A stretch of 64,000 nt of DNA. Source: Azotimanducus chitobiosivorans. Its GTDB lineage: Bacteria; Pseudomonadota; Gammaproteobacteria; Pseudomonadales; Azotimanducaceae. The notes under the pieces were generated by a model that was not told the origin of the DNA, did not search any database, and was given only the letters and a program-made list of their open reading frames with translations. The stretch lies in contig OZ241339.1 in the NCBI GenBank assembly GCA_965200235.1, positions 682,001 to 746,000 of the forward strand, given 5' to 3'. Below, piece by piece: positions 34,011 to 43,485 of this stretch (its first letter is position 1; every line of letters begins with the position of its first letter). The translations under genes and the position numbers were made by a program.

Positions 34011-35941
34011 GTGGAAGTCTCCGTGGCACGGGGGCGCACTTCATCGGGCATGCGCCAATCGCCGCGCGGCGATAGGCTGACGCTGCCGACTTTTGGCCCC
34101 GGCGGCAGGGTGGTGCGCTTGTACTGCTGTGAAAAGAAGCGCTGGCGGAAGAGCGCCAGCCAGCGCGCGATTTCCTCCGGCGCATACGCGCCCGCAAAGC
34201 TGCGCTCGGCGAGGATGCGTGTTTTTTGTTCGGAGAAGCCGCTGCGCATCAGATGGAAGAGGAAGAAGTCGTGCAGTTCATAGGGGCCGATGATCTCTTC
34301 GGTCAACTGCCCGACACTGCCGTCCTCTTTTGGCGAGGTCAGTTCAGGGCTGATGGGCGTGCTGATGACGCGCTGCAGGACACCTTCAAGCGCAGCATCT
34401 GCGTGCCGCTCCGCATGATATTGAATGAGGTGCTTGACCAGCGTTTTCGGCACCGAGGCATTGACCGCATAGCTCGCCATGTGATCGGCGTTGAAGGTAC
34501 ACCAGCCAAGCGCGAGTTCAGAGAGGTCGCCGGTACCGACCACGAGTCCGTCAACCTTGCCTGCGTAGTCGAACAGGATTTGCGTGCGCTCGCGCGCTTG
34601 CGCGTTCTCGAATACCAGGTCCTCGTCCTGCTCGTGTCCGAGGTTTTCTAGGTGCGCCGAGACAGCGGCGTGGATGGGTATTTCGATGAGATCAAGCGCG
34701 AGCGCCCCGGCGATCAGCGCAACCGAATCTTGTGTGTGCGCGCTGGTGCCCGGGCCGGGCATGCTGATCAGGACGAGATCCGTGTGCGGTCGCTCGATCA
34801 TGTCAAGCGCGCGCAGGCATACGAGCAGCGCGAGTGTCGAGTCGAGACCACCGGAGACGCCGAGCACGAGGCGCTTCGAGTTCGCGGCCATGATGCGGCG
34901 TGCGAGGCCGGTTGCTTGAATGGACAGTATTTCTTCGGCGCGCTCCCCGAGGTCGTCGCCGTCCGGCACGAACGGCGTGCGCGCATAGCTGCGGTGAATG
35001 TCGGCAAGCGGCTGCGCGTGGATGTCGGTATCGACGTGCGCATAGCCATGCGGACGGCGAGCACCAGCAAATGTCGCATTCCGCGCGCGATCATGGCGCA
35101 GCGCCTGCCAGTCGAAGTCCACCATGAGATGCGTGCCTTCGAGCATGAAACGCTCTGACTCGCCGAGCAGCAGGCCGTTCTCCGCGGCAATCAAGTGTCC
35201 GCCGAAGACGAGGTCTTTGCTCGATTCGGTCGGTCCGCTCGAAGCATAGAGCAGGCCGCAGATGCGGCTCGCGCTCGCCATGCGCACAAGATCTCGGCGG
35301 TAGCTGCATTTGGCGACGAGCTCAGGACTTGCCGACAGGTTGAGGATGATTTCGGCGCCGGCAAGCGCGTGTCGGTTGCCGGGCGCATCGGCAATCCACA
35401 GGTCTTCGCAGACCTCGATCGCAAAGGCGGTCGGTCCGAGTGAGAATATCTGGCGCGGAGCGATCGAAAAACGCCCAAGCACGGGATGCGTGATGCGCGC
35501 GTCTACATCCTCCCCGGATGCGAACCAGCGTTGTTCGTAAAACTCGGCTGAGTTTGGGATAGCCTGTTTGGGAACGCCGCCTCGCACCTCCCCGCGCGCA
35601 ATCACAAAAGCGCAATTCACAAGGCGCCCGTCAGCGAGCAGCCACGGGGCGCCGACCACGAGCGCGCAGGGAAGCTCAGCTGTGTCCGAAGCAAGCCGTG
35701 CGATGGCCGCCTCGACAGACTCTTGCAACTCGCGCTGCATGAACAAGTCTTCGCAGGAATAGCCGGTCAATGACAACTCAGGAAAGAGCACAAGCGATGC
35801 GCCCGCATCGGCAAGCGTGTGGGCAAGGCGCGCATGAATACGCGCATTGGCGTGCGCATCGCCGAGCGCGAGGCGCGGCGAGACGGCTGCGAGTCGAACA
35901 TACCCGAAGTCCGAGAAATCTGTTTCTTCGTCCGTGCTCAA
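34007..35941 (-). CDS. nadE: Glutamine-dependent NAD+ synthetase
   Basis: The 644-residue two-domain enzyme amidates nicotinic acid adenine dinucleotide using glutamine. The N-terminal nitrilase-type glutaminase shows Glu in LVLFPELSLTGYSCEDLF, then Lys and Cys motifs (GVPKQAIPNSAEFYEQRWF, FAIEVCEDLW). The synthetase domain has the P-loop LGVSGGLDSTLALLV and VVGTGDLSELALGWCTF. The start is TTG at 35941, the only in-frame start that keeps the N-terminal strand; GAGAG lies upstream. The length matches the long bacterial form. Confidence 0.95.
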   Translation of the reverse strand: MSTDEETDFSDFGYVRLAAVSPRLALGDAHANARIHARLAHTLADAGASLVLFPELSLTGYSCEDLFMQRELQESVEAAIARLASDTAELPCALVVGAPWLLADGRLVNCAFVIARGEVRGGVPKQAIPNSAEFYEQRWFASGEDVDARITHPVLGRFSIAPRQIFSLGPTAFAIEVCEDLWIADAPGNRHALAGAEIILNLSASPELVAKCSYRRDLVRMASASRICGLLYASSGPTESSKDLVFGGHLIAAENGLLLGESERFMLEGTHLMVDFDWQALRHDRARNATFAGARRPHGYAHVDTDIHAQPLADIHRSYARTPFVPDGDDLGERAEEILSIQATGLARRIMAANSKRLVLGVSGGLDSTLALLVCLRALDMIERPHTDLVLISMPGPGTSAHTQDSVALIAGALALDLIEIPIHAAVSAHLENLGHEQDEDLVFENAQARERTQILFDYAGKVDGLVVGTGDLSELALGWCTFNADHMASYAVNASVPKTLVKHLIQYHAERHADAALEGVLQRVISTPISPELTSPKEDGSVGQLTEEIIGPYELHDFFLFHLMRSGFSEQKTRILAERSFAGAYAPEEIARWLALFRQRFFSQQYKRTTLPPGPKVGSVSLSPRGDWRMPDEVRPRATETST

Positions 35942-36020
35942 CTCGTTAAGCTCTCTTTATTGAGGGTGCTATTGTGAATATCGGTGTATACTCGCAATTC
36001 CTTGGGTAGGAGACCTAACC

Positions 36021-36431
36021 ATGCCTAGATTAGCACCCTTTGTTCTCGTCGCTCTCTTCGCTTTGCCAGCGAGCACGGCTTTTTCGGATACCTTTTATTC
36101 GCCTGAAGAAGCTGAAGGCCGATGTGTGGCAGAGTGGCGGCAGAGTGCCGCCAAGAGTACATGCGGTGGCAATGCGGACGGAACCGGCGAGGCAACGGTT
36201 GATCAAACTGAAACCGCAGTGACAGGCTGGATGACGCTGCTTTGGTTTTTAAGAGACCATGTTTCGTTAGATTGCTCAGTCAAGGCGTATTGCCAGTACA
36301 AGCGCACTGAGCGTGCCGGCTCAACTGTACGAGAGATCGCCGAGTACCGACTCCAAAACGCGAGCGGGTCGCCGACTGAGCTGAAAACTTTGCGCAACTG
36401 TCGCGGCTACTTGAGATTCGGTAGCTGCTAG
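36021..36431 (+). CDS. Small secreted cysteine-containing protein, unknown
   Basis: The 136-residue product has a signal peptide (APFVLVALFALPASTAFS) and six cysteines in the roughly 115-residue mature part, which would suit three disulfides in the periplasm or outside. AGGAG stands 8 nt before ATG 36021. No family is recognised. It is a single-gene unit, followed by a strong hairpin, and divergent from nadE. Confidence 0.7.
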   Translation: MPRLAPFVLVALFALPASTAFSDTFYSPEEAEGRCVAEWRQSAAKSTCGGNADGTGEATVDQTETAVTGWMTLLWFLRDHVSLDCSVKAYCQYKRTERAGSTVREIAEYRLQNASGSPTELKTLRNCRGYLRFGSC

Positions 36432-36442
36432 CAGGACTGTGA

Positions 36443-36473
36443 CAAGGCTCGCAGTGTGAAACTGCGAGCCTTG
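36443..36473 (+). terminator. Perfect 12-bp hairpin after the small secreted gene
   Basis: CAAGGCTCGCAG and CTGCGAGCCTTG pair perfectly around a 7-nt loop, 11 nt after the stop. No T-run follows, so it may be a weak or factor-dependent terminator or an mRNA-stabilising structure. Confidence 0.6.
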
Positions 36474-36594
36474 CCGCTCCGCTGACAAAATCTACCCCCC
36501 TGCATGAGGGGGCATGCTGCGCTCGTGCGAAGCGAAGCTGCATTCATCAGCGTGATAGTATTCGTCGTTTACGCCACGAGAAGACGACGAAGCC

Positions 36595-37716
36595 ATGAAC
36601 TTCGAGTTCGACGAAGAACATAATCTATTGCGCGATCAGGCAGCCCGCCTGCTTGCCGACAAATCTGACTTTACGGAGGTGCGCGCCGTCCTTGAGGGCG
36701 AAGCGTCCTACTCCAAATCACTCTGGGATGCGGTCGTCGAACAGGGCTGGACCGCAGTCGCCATCCCCGAAGAATATGGCGGTCTCGCGATGGACCGCCT
36801 CGCATTATGCGTGCTCGCCGAAGAACTCGGTCGCGCCGTCGCACCAATTCCCTACTCATCCTCGGTCTACCTTGCCACCGAAGCCTTGCTGATGGCGGGC
36901 TCGCAGGCGCAAAAGGAAGCCTGGCTGCCGAAGCTTGCCGCGGGCGACGCCATCGGCACCTTCGCGCTCGCCGAACGACACGGGCGGCAAACACCACAGC
37001 TCATTGAAACGCGCGCTGCGAGCGGCACCTTGACAGGCACCAAGCTGCCCGTGGCCGATGGCGATGTCGCGGACTTCGCGATTGTTGTGGCGGCGAGTGA
37101 CAAGGGCGACGGTGCGAGCCTGTGGATCGCTGATTTGTCGGCGTCCAATGTCTCCAAGTCGCCGGTCACGACGCTCGACCCGTCAAGGTCGCATGTGCAG
37201 CTTGTGCTCGACGGCGCGCCCGCAGAACCCTTGGGCGCGGACGGCGAAGGCTGGGCGCTGACGCAAAAGCTCTTCGACCAGGCCGCTGTGCTCTTTGCTT
37301 GGGAGCAGGTGGGTGGCGCTGACAGGGCGCTCAGTATGGCGCGCGACTACGCCATGCAGCGCTATGCGTTCGGTCGTCCAATCGCAAGCTTCCAAGCGAT
37401 CAAGCACAAGCTTGCGAATGCCTATGTCAAGAACACGCTGGCGCGCTCGAACTGCTATTACGGCGCGTGGGCGCTCGACACGAACGCAGCCGAGCTTGCC
37501 GTCGCGGCGGCGACCGCGCGCGTCAGCGCGACGCAAGCCTTCTACTATGCGTCCAAGGAGAATATTCAAACGCACGGCGGTATGGGCTTTACATGGGAAT
37601 TCGATTGCCAATTCCTCTATCGACGCGCCAAGCTCTTGTCGGTCAATATCGGCAGCGAAGCCGCGTGGCAGGAAAAGCTCATCACCGCCGTTGAGCAGAG
37701 CAATTTGGCCGCCTAA
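36595..37716 (+). CDS. Acyl-CoA dehydrogenase, first of a pair
   Basis: The 373-residue protein starts MNFEFDEEHNLLRDQAARLLAD. It has the middle-domain pattern GTFALAERHG and the C-terminal QTHGGMGFTWEFDCQFLYRRAK. It resembles the smaller partner of heteromeric acyl-CoA dehydrogenases (as in steroid side-chain degradation), in which FAD- and catalytic residues are divided between two chains. The second dehydrogenase begins 35 nt downstream on the same strand. Heteromer formation is inference from pairing. Confidence 0.9.
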   Translation: MNFEFDEEHNLLRDQAARLLADKSDFTEVRAVLEGEASYSKSLWDAVVEQGWTAVAIPEEYGGLAMDRLALCVLAEELGRAVAPIPYSSSVYLATEALLMAGSQAQKEAWLPKLAAGDAIGTFALAERHGRQTPQLIETRAASGTLTGTKLPVADGDVADFAIVVAASDKGDGASLWIADLSASNVSKSPVTTLDPSRSHVQLVLDGAPAEPLGADGEGWALTQKLFDQAAVLFAWEQVGGADRALSMARDYAMQRYAFGRPIASFQAIKHKLANAYVKNTLARSNCYYGAWALDTNAAELAVAAATARVSATQAFYYASKENIQTHGGMGFTWEFDCQFLYRRAKLLSVNIGSEAAWQEKLITAVEQSNLAA

Positions 37717-37751
37717 CGCCTCGACCAGCATACAAAAAAGAGAAACACGCA

Positions 37752-38966
37752 ATGGATTTCAACGATTCCCCAGAAGAAGCACGCTTGAGAGAAGAAGCGC
37801 GCAAGTGGATACGGGCTAATACGCCGACCGACCAGGAGCTTGCTGGCCTCGATTACATCGCGCAATCCAAGCTCTGGCAAAAACGCAAGTACGATGCTGG
37901 CTGGGCGTGCATTCGCTGGCCAGAACAATACGGCTGCCGCGGTGGCTCGGCGATGGAGCAGGTCATATTCGGCCAAGAAGAAGGCAAGGTTGGCGAACTG
38001 TCCGGCGTCTTCGCGATCGGCCAAGGCATGGCGGGCCCGACGATGATGGCCTACGCATCGGAAGCGCAGAAAAAGCGCTACCTGCCGCCGCTCGCAAGCG
38101 GCGAGGAAATCTGGTGTCAGCTTTTTAGCGAGCCAGCGGGCGGTTCTGACTTGGCGGCCCTTCGCACGACCGCCGTGCGCGACGGCGACGACTGGGTGAT
38201 CAACGGCCAGAAGATCTGGACATCGGGCGCGCATTTCAGCGATTACGGCATTCTCGTGACGCGCTCGGATCCGGACGTACCGAAGCACAAGGGCCTGACC
38301 TATTTCTTCCTATCGATGAAATCCCCGGGCATCGAAATCAAGCCCATCAAGCAGATCTCGGGCGATTCCAACTTCAACGAAGTCTATTTCAACAATGTGC
38401 GCATCCCGGACTCGCAGCGCCTCGGCGAAGTCGGTCAAGGCTGGCAGGTGTCCATCACCACGCTGATGAATGAGCGCATGTCGATCGGCGCCGGCGGCAG
38501 CGGCGCGAATTTCAAGCGCGTCTTCGACCTCGCGCAGAGCACCTATATCAACGACCGCCCAGCGATTGAAGACAGCGCTGTGCGCGCCAAGCTCGCTGAC
38601 TGGTATTGCCAGGAATCCGGCCTCAAGTACACGAGTTTTCGCACCATGAGCGCGCTCTCAAGAGGCGCAACGCCCGGTCCGGAGAGTTCCATCGGCAAGC
38701 TCGTCGGTGCGCCGAAGGCGCAGGAGATGGCTAATTTCGCCATGGATCTGATGGACATGACCGGCGCGATCCGCGACCCAAAACTGACCGAGCAGGAGGC
38801 GCTCTTCCAAGAGGTGTATATGGCGATTCCCGGCCTTCGCATCGCGGGCGGCACCGACGAAATCATGGCCAATATCATCGCCGAGCGCGTCCTCGGCATG
38901 CCGCAGGATATTCGCGTGGACAAGGGCGTGGCATTCAAGGATGTGCCGACATCGGCCTCGTCGTGA
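37752..38966 (+). CDS. Acyl-CoA dehydrogenase, second of a pair
   Basis: The 404-residue chain has WCQLFSEPAGGSDLAALRT, KIWTSGAHFSDYGILVTR and the end AGGTDEIMANIIAERVLGMP. At the place of the medium-chain type catalytic Glu (EGT) it has GGT, so the base would have to come from another position or from its partner chain. An IS5-like end lies 12 nt after the stop, and the ribosomal genes follow. Together with its neighbour it forms a two-gene unit. Confidence 0.91.
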   Translation: MDFNDSPEEARLREEARKWIRANTPTDQELAGLDYIAQSKLWQKRKYDAGWACIRWPEQYGCRGGSAMEQVIFGQEEGKVGELSGVFAIGQGMAGPTMMAYASEAQKKRYLPPLASGEEIWCQLFSEPAGGSDLAALRTTAVRDGDDWVINGQKIWTSGAHFSDYGILVTRSDPDVPKHKGLTYFFLSMKSPGIEIKPIKQISGDSNFNEVYFNNVRIPDSQRLGEVGQGWQVSITTLMNERMSIGAGGSGANFKRVFDLAQSTYINDRPAIEDSAVRAKLADWYCQESGLKYTSFRTMSALSRGATPGPESSIGKLVGAPKAQEMANFAMDLMDMTGAIRDPKLTEQEALFQEVYMAIPGLRIAGGTDEIMANIIAERVLGMPQDIRVDKGVAFKDVPTSASS

Positions 38967-38978
38967 TGGGATCAGATA

Positions 38979-38987
38979 AGACCTTCC
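38979..38987. repeat. Isolated IS5-like end with CTAG flank
   Basis: AGACCTTCC followed by CTAG matches the outer end of the elements at 44331-44583 and 24684-24852. It lies in the 261-bp gap (38967-39227) between the acyl-CoA dehydrogenases and rpmI, where thrS-infC would usually be found. Nothing else recognisable is seen in this gap. Confidence 0.45.
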
Positions 38988-39227
38988 CTAGGAGCCTGCG
39001 CCGTAGGAAGTTGCGTAAGCGGAAATAGCGCTCGCTACCGGTGAACGTCGAGACGCCGACGACGCATGTCCATGTCCACAATCATCCTCCAATGGTCGTG
39101 GCTTCACCTCCTGTTCACCCTCATGTAGCGTTGGACAACTCTCACGTGAACGGAGAATGGAAAATGTTGCTAAGATGCGTTGTTTATCTGATGCAGCCGC
39201 GCCGAATGCGGCATCATAACGACCATC

Positions 39228-39428
39228 ATGCCACGCCAAAAGACACATAGCGGCGCCGCCAAGCGCTTTCGCCGCACTTCAAACGGCTTCAAGCACCGCG
39301 GAGGCCATCGTAATCATAATCTTTCAAAGCGCAGCACACGGCAAAAGCGTCAGTGCCGAGGCTTGAAACCACTTGCTTCGGGCGATGAAGTCCTCGTCCG
39401 CCAACTCTTGCCCGGCAAGGCGCGCTGA
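39228..39428 (+). CDS. rpmI: 50S ribosomal protein L35
   Basis: The 66-residue basic protein starts MPRQKTHSGAAKRFRRTSNGF and ends KPLASGDEVLVRQLLPGKAR, as in L35. No clear ribosome-binding site is seen upstream of ATG 39228. It precedes rplT as usual, but infC, the normal upstream neighbour, is absent. Confidence 0.93.
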   Translation: MPRQKTHSGAAKRFRRTSNGFKHRGGHRNHNLSKRSTRQKRQCRGLKPLASGDEVLVRQLLPGKAR

Positions 39429-39470
39429 GTTGAACATAGACAAGAAACACGACAAGAGAGACGTATCGTC

Positions 39471-39830
39471 ATGCCACGAGTGAAACGCGGTGTCACGCGA
39501 CACAAGCGACATAAGCGCATCCTTGATCAAGCCAAGGGCTATCGCGGCGCTCGCAGCCGCAGTTTTCGTGTCGCCAAGCAGGCAGTGATCAAAGCTGGCC
39601 AGTACGCCTATCGCGACCGCCGCCAAAAGAAGCGCCAATTCAGAGCCTTGTGGATTGCGCGTATTAATGCCGCCGCGCGTCAGCACGGTCTGTCCTACAG
39701 TCAGTTCATACACGGATTGACCAGTGCGGATGTAGGACTTGATCGCAAGATCCTTGCTGAGCTCGCAGTGCACGAGCAGGAGGCGTTCGCCGAGCTGGCG
39801 GCCAAGGCAAAAGCTGCCTTGGCCTCTTAG
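39471..39830 (+). CDS. rplT: 50S ribosomal protein L20
   Basis: The 119-residue protein has the L20 pattern MPRVKRGVTRHKRHKRILDQAKGYRGARS and SYSQFIHGLTSADVGLDRKILAELAV. L20 binds 23S rRNA during early 50S assembly and in many bacteria represses its own operon. It lies 42 nt after rpmI and 139 nt before pheS. Confidence 0.97.
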   Translation: MPRVKRGVTRHKRHKRILDQAKGYRGARSRSFRVAKQAVIKAGQYAYRDRRQKKRQFRALWIARINAAARQHGLSYSQFIHGLTSADVGLDRKILAELAVHEQEAFAELAAKAKAALAS

Positions 39831-39969
39831 AAGACTACGCCGTAGGATTCGCGGCTGGCACGGCTATGCTCAGCGCCCCTTGCTCGCGAACTGAGATAGC
39901 TTCGCTTCACTCACCGCACCCGAGGGACCGTCGGATGTGCGAAGGCACTGTCCGAGTGCGGTGCGCCCG

Positions 39970-41007
39970 ATGACCCTGCCAGTCTCCGAAATCGAAGCCT
40001 GCGCACTTGAAGATGTCGACAAGGCTGACACGCCATCGAATTTGCAACTGGTTCGCGCAAAGTACCTTGGACGAAAGGGCTTGCTGACCGTGCGCCGGCG
40101 CGCCCTCAAGTCCCTGCCCGTTGCGTCCCGCGCCGCCCTCGGTCGCGAAATCAACGACTGCGCGAACAAGATATCGCAGGTGATCGAGTCACGCATGGCA
40201 GTGCTGAAGCAGCGTGCTATCGATGACGCGCTGCGCCGCGAAGCGCTTGATGTGTCCCTACCAGGTCGACGCCAATCTAACGGCAGTCTGCACCCGTTGA
40301 CGCAAGTCATGCATCGAATTGAGGACATCTTTGTCGGCGCAGGATTCGATGTCGTGGAAGGCCCTGAGATCGAGACCGACTACTACAACTTTACCGCGCT
40401 CAATATCCCTCCCGACCATCCTGCTCGCGCCATGCACGACACCTTCTATCTCGACGATGGCGGCAATGCCGAGCTGGTGTTGCGCACTCATACATCGCCG
40501 GCGCAGATTCGCACCATGGAAGCCCGCAACCCCCCGCTTCGCGTCATCAGTCCAGGGCGCGTCTACCGCCGCGATTCGGACATGACGCACAGCCCCATGT
40601 TTCATCAGGTCGAAGGCCTTGCCATTGACCGTGATCTTGGCCTTGCGCACTTGAAGGGCGTGATTGGTGACTTTCTCAATCGATTCTTCGAAAAGCGCCT
40701 CGCGGTGCGTTTCCGACCCTCTTACTTTCCATTCACCGAGCCTTCCGCCGAGGTTGATGTGCAGTGCGTACACTGCGGGGGTGAAGGCTGTCGATCCTGC
40801 AAATACACGGGCTGGCTTGAGGTCATGGGCTGCGGTGTCGTCAATCCGCGCGTGCTGCGCATGGGCGGTGTGGATCCTGACGCATGGTCGGGCTATGCCT
40901 TCGGTTTCGGCGTGGATCGACTCGCCATGCTCTACTTTGGCGTGGCCGACTTGAGGCAGTTCTACGCGGGCGAGCTCGACTTTCTCGCGCAGTTCGACCG
41001 GCTCTAG
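39970..41007 (+). CDS. pheS: Phenylalanyl-tRNA synthetase alpha subunit
   Basis: This is the catalytic subunit of the PheRS tetramer (345 residues from ATG 39970; the frame is open to GTG 39937). A coiled-coil N-terminus is followed by class II motifs HPLTQVMHRIEDIF, HTSPAQIRTME and GRVYRRDSDMTHSPMFHQVEGL. A CxxC...C..C insert is also seen (CVHCGGEGCRSCKYTGW), as in many bacterial PheS. GFGVDRLAML is motif 3. pheT follows after 21 nt. Confidence 0.97.
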   Translation: MTLPVSEIEACALEDVDKADTPSNLQLVRAKYLGRKGLLTVRRRALKSLPVASRAALGREINDCANKISQVIESRMAVLKQRAIDDALRREALDVSLPGRRQSNGSLHPLTQVMHRIEDIFVGAGFDVVEGPEIETDYYNFTALNIPPDHPARAMHDTFYLDDGGNAELVLRTHTSPAQIRTMEARNPPLRVISPGRVYRRDSDMTHSPMFHQVEGLAIDRDLGLAHLKGVIGDFLNRFFEKRLAVRFRPSYFPFTEPSAEVDVQCVHCGGEGCRSCKYTGWLEVMGCGVVNPRVLRMGGVDPDAWSGYAFGFGVDRLAMLYFGVADLRQFYAGELDFLAQFDRL

Positions 41008-41028
41008 CCGCACAGGAAGACGATCACC

Positions 41029-43446
41029 ATGAAATTCAGTGAATCATGGTTGCGCAGCTTTATCGAGCCTGAGCCAGCGCTTAGTAGCGAGCAGCTTGGC
41101 GAACGCCTGACCATGCTCGGTCTTGAAGTAGATGCGATCGAGCCGGCGGGCAGCTTGCATGAGCGTATTGTCGTGGCGGAAGTGCAGTCGGTTACGCCAC
41201 TTAGCGAGCGTGCGCCGGCCAATGTGTGTGCCGTGTCGGTAGGCGCTGGCAGTCCGCTACTCGATGTCGTCTGCACCGCGCCGAACCTGAAGGCTGGCAT
41301 GAAAACAGCACTCGCGCAAGTCGGTGCCGAAGTTGCTGGCCGCCGCATCGAAGCGCGCAAGGTGCACGGCGTGGTTTCGCAGGGCATGCTGGTGAGTGAG
41401 GCCGAGATCGGTTTGGGTGATGATGCCGGAGAGATCATCGAGCTCGATGCCTTGAGCGCGCCGGGCGCACGCATATCCGAGGTGCTTGGTATTGATAATG
41501 ATGCCTGTATCAGCCTTGACGTGACACCGGACCGAGGAGATTGCTTCGGCGTGCTCGGTGTGGCCCGCGACCTCGCCGCATCGCTTGGCGCAAACCTCAA
41601 GCTGCCCGAGGTGGAACTACCAAGCGAGACGATCACGACGCGCATTGCAGTACAGCTTGAGGCATCGCAGGCATGCGCGCGCTTTCTATCGGCGGTCTGC
41701 GCGGATATCGATCACCGAGCACGATCACCCATGTGGCTGCGCGAGCGCTTACGAAGATCGGGGCTACGCTGCATTCACCCGGCGGTGGACATCACCAACT
41801 ACGTCATGCTTGAGCTTGGCCGTCCCTTGCATGCGTTTGATCGCGCCAAGGTTGAAGGTGGCCTCATCGTGCGTTACGGTCGCACCGAAGAACAGCTCAC
41901 GCTCATTGACGGCAAGCAAGTGGCGCTTGATCACGATGCGCTCGCGGTGTGCGACTCGCGCCGGCCGCTGTCGCTTGCGGGCATCATGGGTGACGCGGCA
42001 TCCGGCGTGACTGCCGAGACGCGCGACGTGGTATTCGAGTGCGCTTGGTTCAATCCGCGTGTGATCGCTCGCACGGCGCGTCGATTGGGGATTCAATCCG
42101 ATTCATCAATACGCTTTGAACGCGGCGTTGATCCCGGATTGATGGCGTTCGGAATGAGCCGCGCGCGTGCGCTCATCGCCGCAGTGTGCAAGGCGCGCCT
42201 CGGCCCGGTGACGGAAGCCACGTCCGCCGAGCACCTGCCGCGCAAGGTCTCGCATCGACTGCGAGCATCGCAGGTGACAAGATTGATCGGCCAAAAGATT
42301 GCGCCGTCTTTCGTGGAAGAGGGGTTGCGTCGTCTTGGCTTCGGGGTGTCCGCACCATCTATGCCGTCGACATTGAACGATGCTAGCTGGCAAATTGAAG
42401 TTCCATCGCACCGCTTTGATATTGAAGGTGAAGCTGATCTTGTCGAAGAAGTCGCTCGCTTGCACGGGTTCGAGGCAATTCCGGAAATGCCTTGCGATGG
42501 GCTGCGCCGCCCGTCACGGCATGTCACGAGCGTTCGGCGCCTGCGCGAGTTCGTGGCTGCGCTCGGTTACCGCGAGGTGATGAGCTATAGCTTTCTGCCT
42601 GCGGACAGCATCGGCATGGGAAACGAGTCGGACGCGCACTTGACCCTGCAAAACCCCATGTCAAGCGATCAGGCTGTGATGCGGCGAAGCTTGCTGCCGG
42701 GGCTGCTGCGCGTCCTCGCCGGCAATTTGGCGCGGCATCATGCGCGCGTGCGCGTCTTTGAACTCGGCCGTGTGTTTTTGGAGAAGCATGCCGATGTCAA
42801 CGCGCAGCCGCTGCGACTTGCCGCTTTGCATTGTGGTGATCAATGGCCGGAGTCCTGGGGGCAGGCACGGCGCACTGTGGATTTCTTCGACATCAAAGGC
42901 GATGTGGAGCGTGTGCTTGCGCTCAATGGATGGGACGGGCACTCGATTGACTGGCAACCGAGCCTTGATCCCCGGTGTCATCCTGGGCGGAGCGCTTCGC
43001 TCTGCCTCAATGGCGAGCATATGGGGCTCGTGGCCGAGCTACACCCCCATCTGTTGCGTCAAGCCGACATTGGTCTGCCAGTGTGCTTCTTTGAAGTCAA
43101 TGTCGATGTCCTTGCGCGCAGGTGCGTTGCGACATTCGAAGCGCCGTCAAAGTTCCCGCAGGTACGGCGCGACATTGCGCTACTCGTCAATCGAGATCTG
43201 CCAGTCTGCAAGCTGCTTGACATCGCTCGCCAAGCGGGCGAGGCGCTTGTGTGCGAGGTCGACGTATTTGATGTCTACCAAGGCGAAGGCGTTGATGCGC
43301 ATGACAAAAGTGTTGCAATTCGATTAACATTTCAATCGCCTGAGCGAACCTTGCGAGACGAGGAAGTGTCATTGCACATGGAACGAATACTGGCGGCACT
43401 CAAGGACTCGTGCCGCGCTCGCCTGCGCGGCACGTCACACCGATAG
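41029..43446 (+). CDS. pheT: Phenylalanyl-tRNA synthetase beta subunit
   Basis: The 805-residue subunit has the expected order: tRNA-binding OB domain (HERIVVAEVQSVTPL, VVCTAPNLKAGMKTALAQVGA), B5 and the B3/B4 editing region (LDVTPDRGDCFGVLGVARDLAA, HPAVDITNYVMLELGRPLHAFD), a core-like domain, and the C-terminal anticodon-binding fold (FPQVRRDIALLVNRDLPV...VFDVYQGEGV). It is immediately followed by ihfA. Confidence 0.97.
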   Translation: MKFSESWLRSFIEPEPALSSEQLGERLTMLGLEVDAIEPAGSLHERIVVAEVQSVTPLSERAPANVCAVSVGAGSPLLDVVCTAPNLKAGMKTALAQVGAEVAGRRIEARKVHGVVSQGMLVSEAEIGLGDDAGEIIELDALSAPGARISEVLGIDNDACISLDVTPDRGDCFGVLGVARDLAASLGANLKLPEVELPSETITTRIAVQLEASQACARFLSAVCADIDHRARSPMWLRERLRRSGLRCIHPAVDITNYVMLELGRPLHAFDRAKVEGGLIVRYGRTEEQLTLIDGKQVALDHDALAVCDSRRPLSLAGIMGDAASGVTAETRDVVFECAWFNPRVIARTARRLGIQSDSSIRFERGVDPGLMAFGMSRARALIAAVCKARLGPVTEATSAEHLPRKVSHRLRASQVTRLIGQKIAPSFVEEGLRRLGFGVSAPSMPSTLNDASWQIEVPSHRFDIEGEADLVEEVARLHGFEAIPEMPCDGLRRPSRHVTSVRRLREFVAALGYREVMSYSFLPADSIGMGNESDAHLTLQNPMSSDQAVMRRSLLPGLLRVLAGNLARHHARVRVFELGRVFLEKHADVNAQPLRLAALHCGDQWPESWGQARRTVDFFDIKGDVERVLALNGWDGHSIDWQPSLDPRCHPGRSASLCLNGEHMGLVAELHPHLLRQADIGLPVCFFEVNVDVLARRCVATFEAPSKFPQVRRDIALLVNRDLPVCKLLDIARQAGEALVCEVDVFDVYQGEGVDAHDKSVAIRLTFQSPERTLRDEEVSLHMERILAALKDSCRARLRGTSHR

Positions 43447-43485
43447 GTGCGCTCAGATACAATTGATGTACCCGGGGATGAGACA

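Noticed and set aside
39041..39250. His-rich 69-residue frame upstream of rpmI, perhaps a leader peptide
   Set aside because: It overlaps the rpmI start, has no ribosome site and no attenuator-like hairpin or T-run follows.
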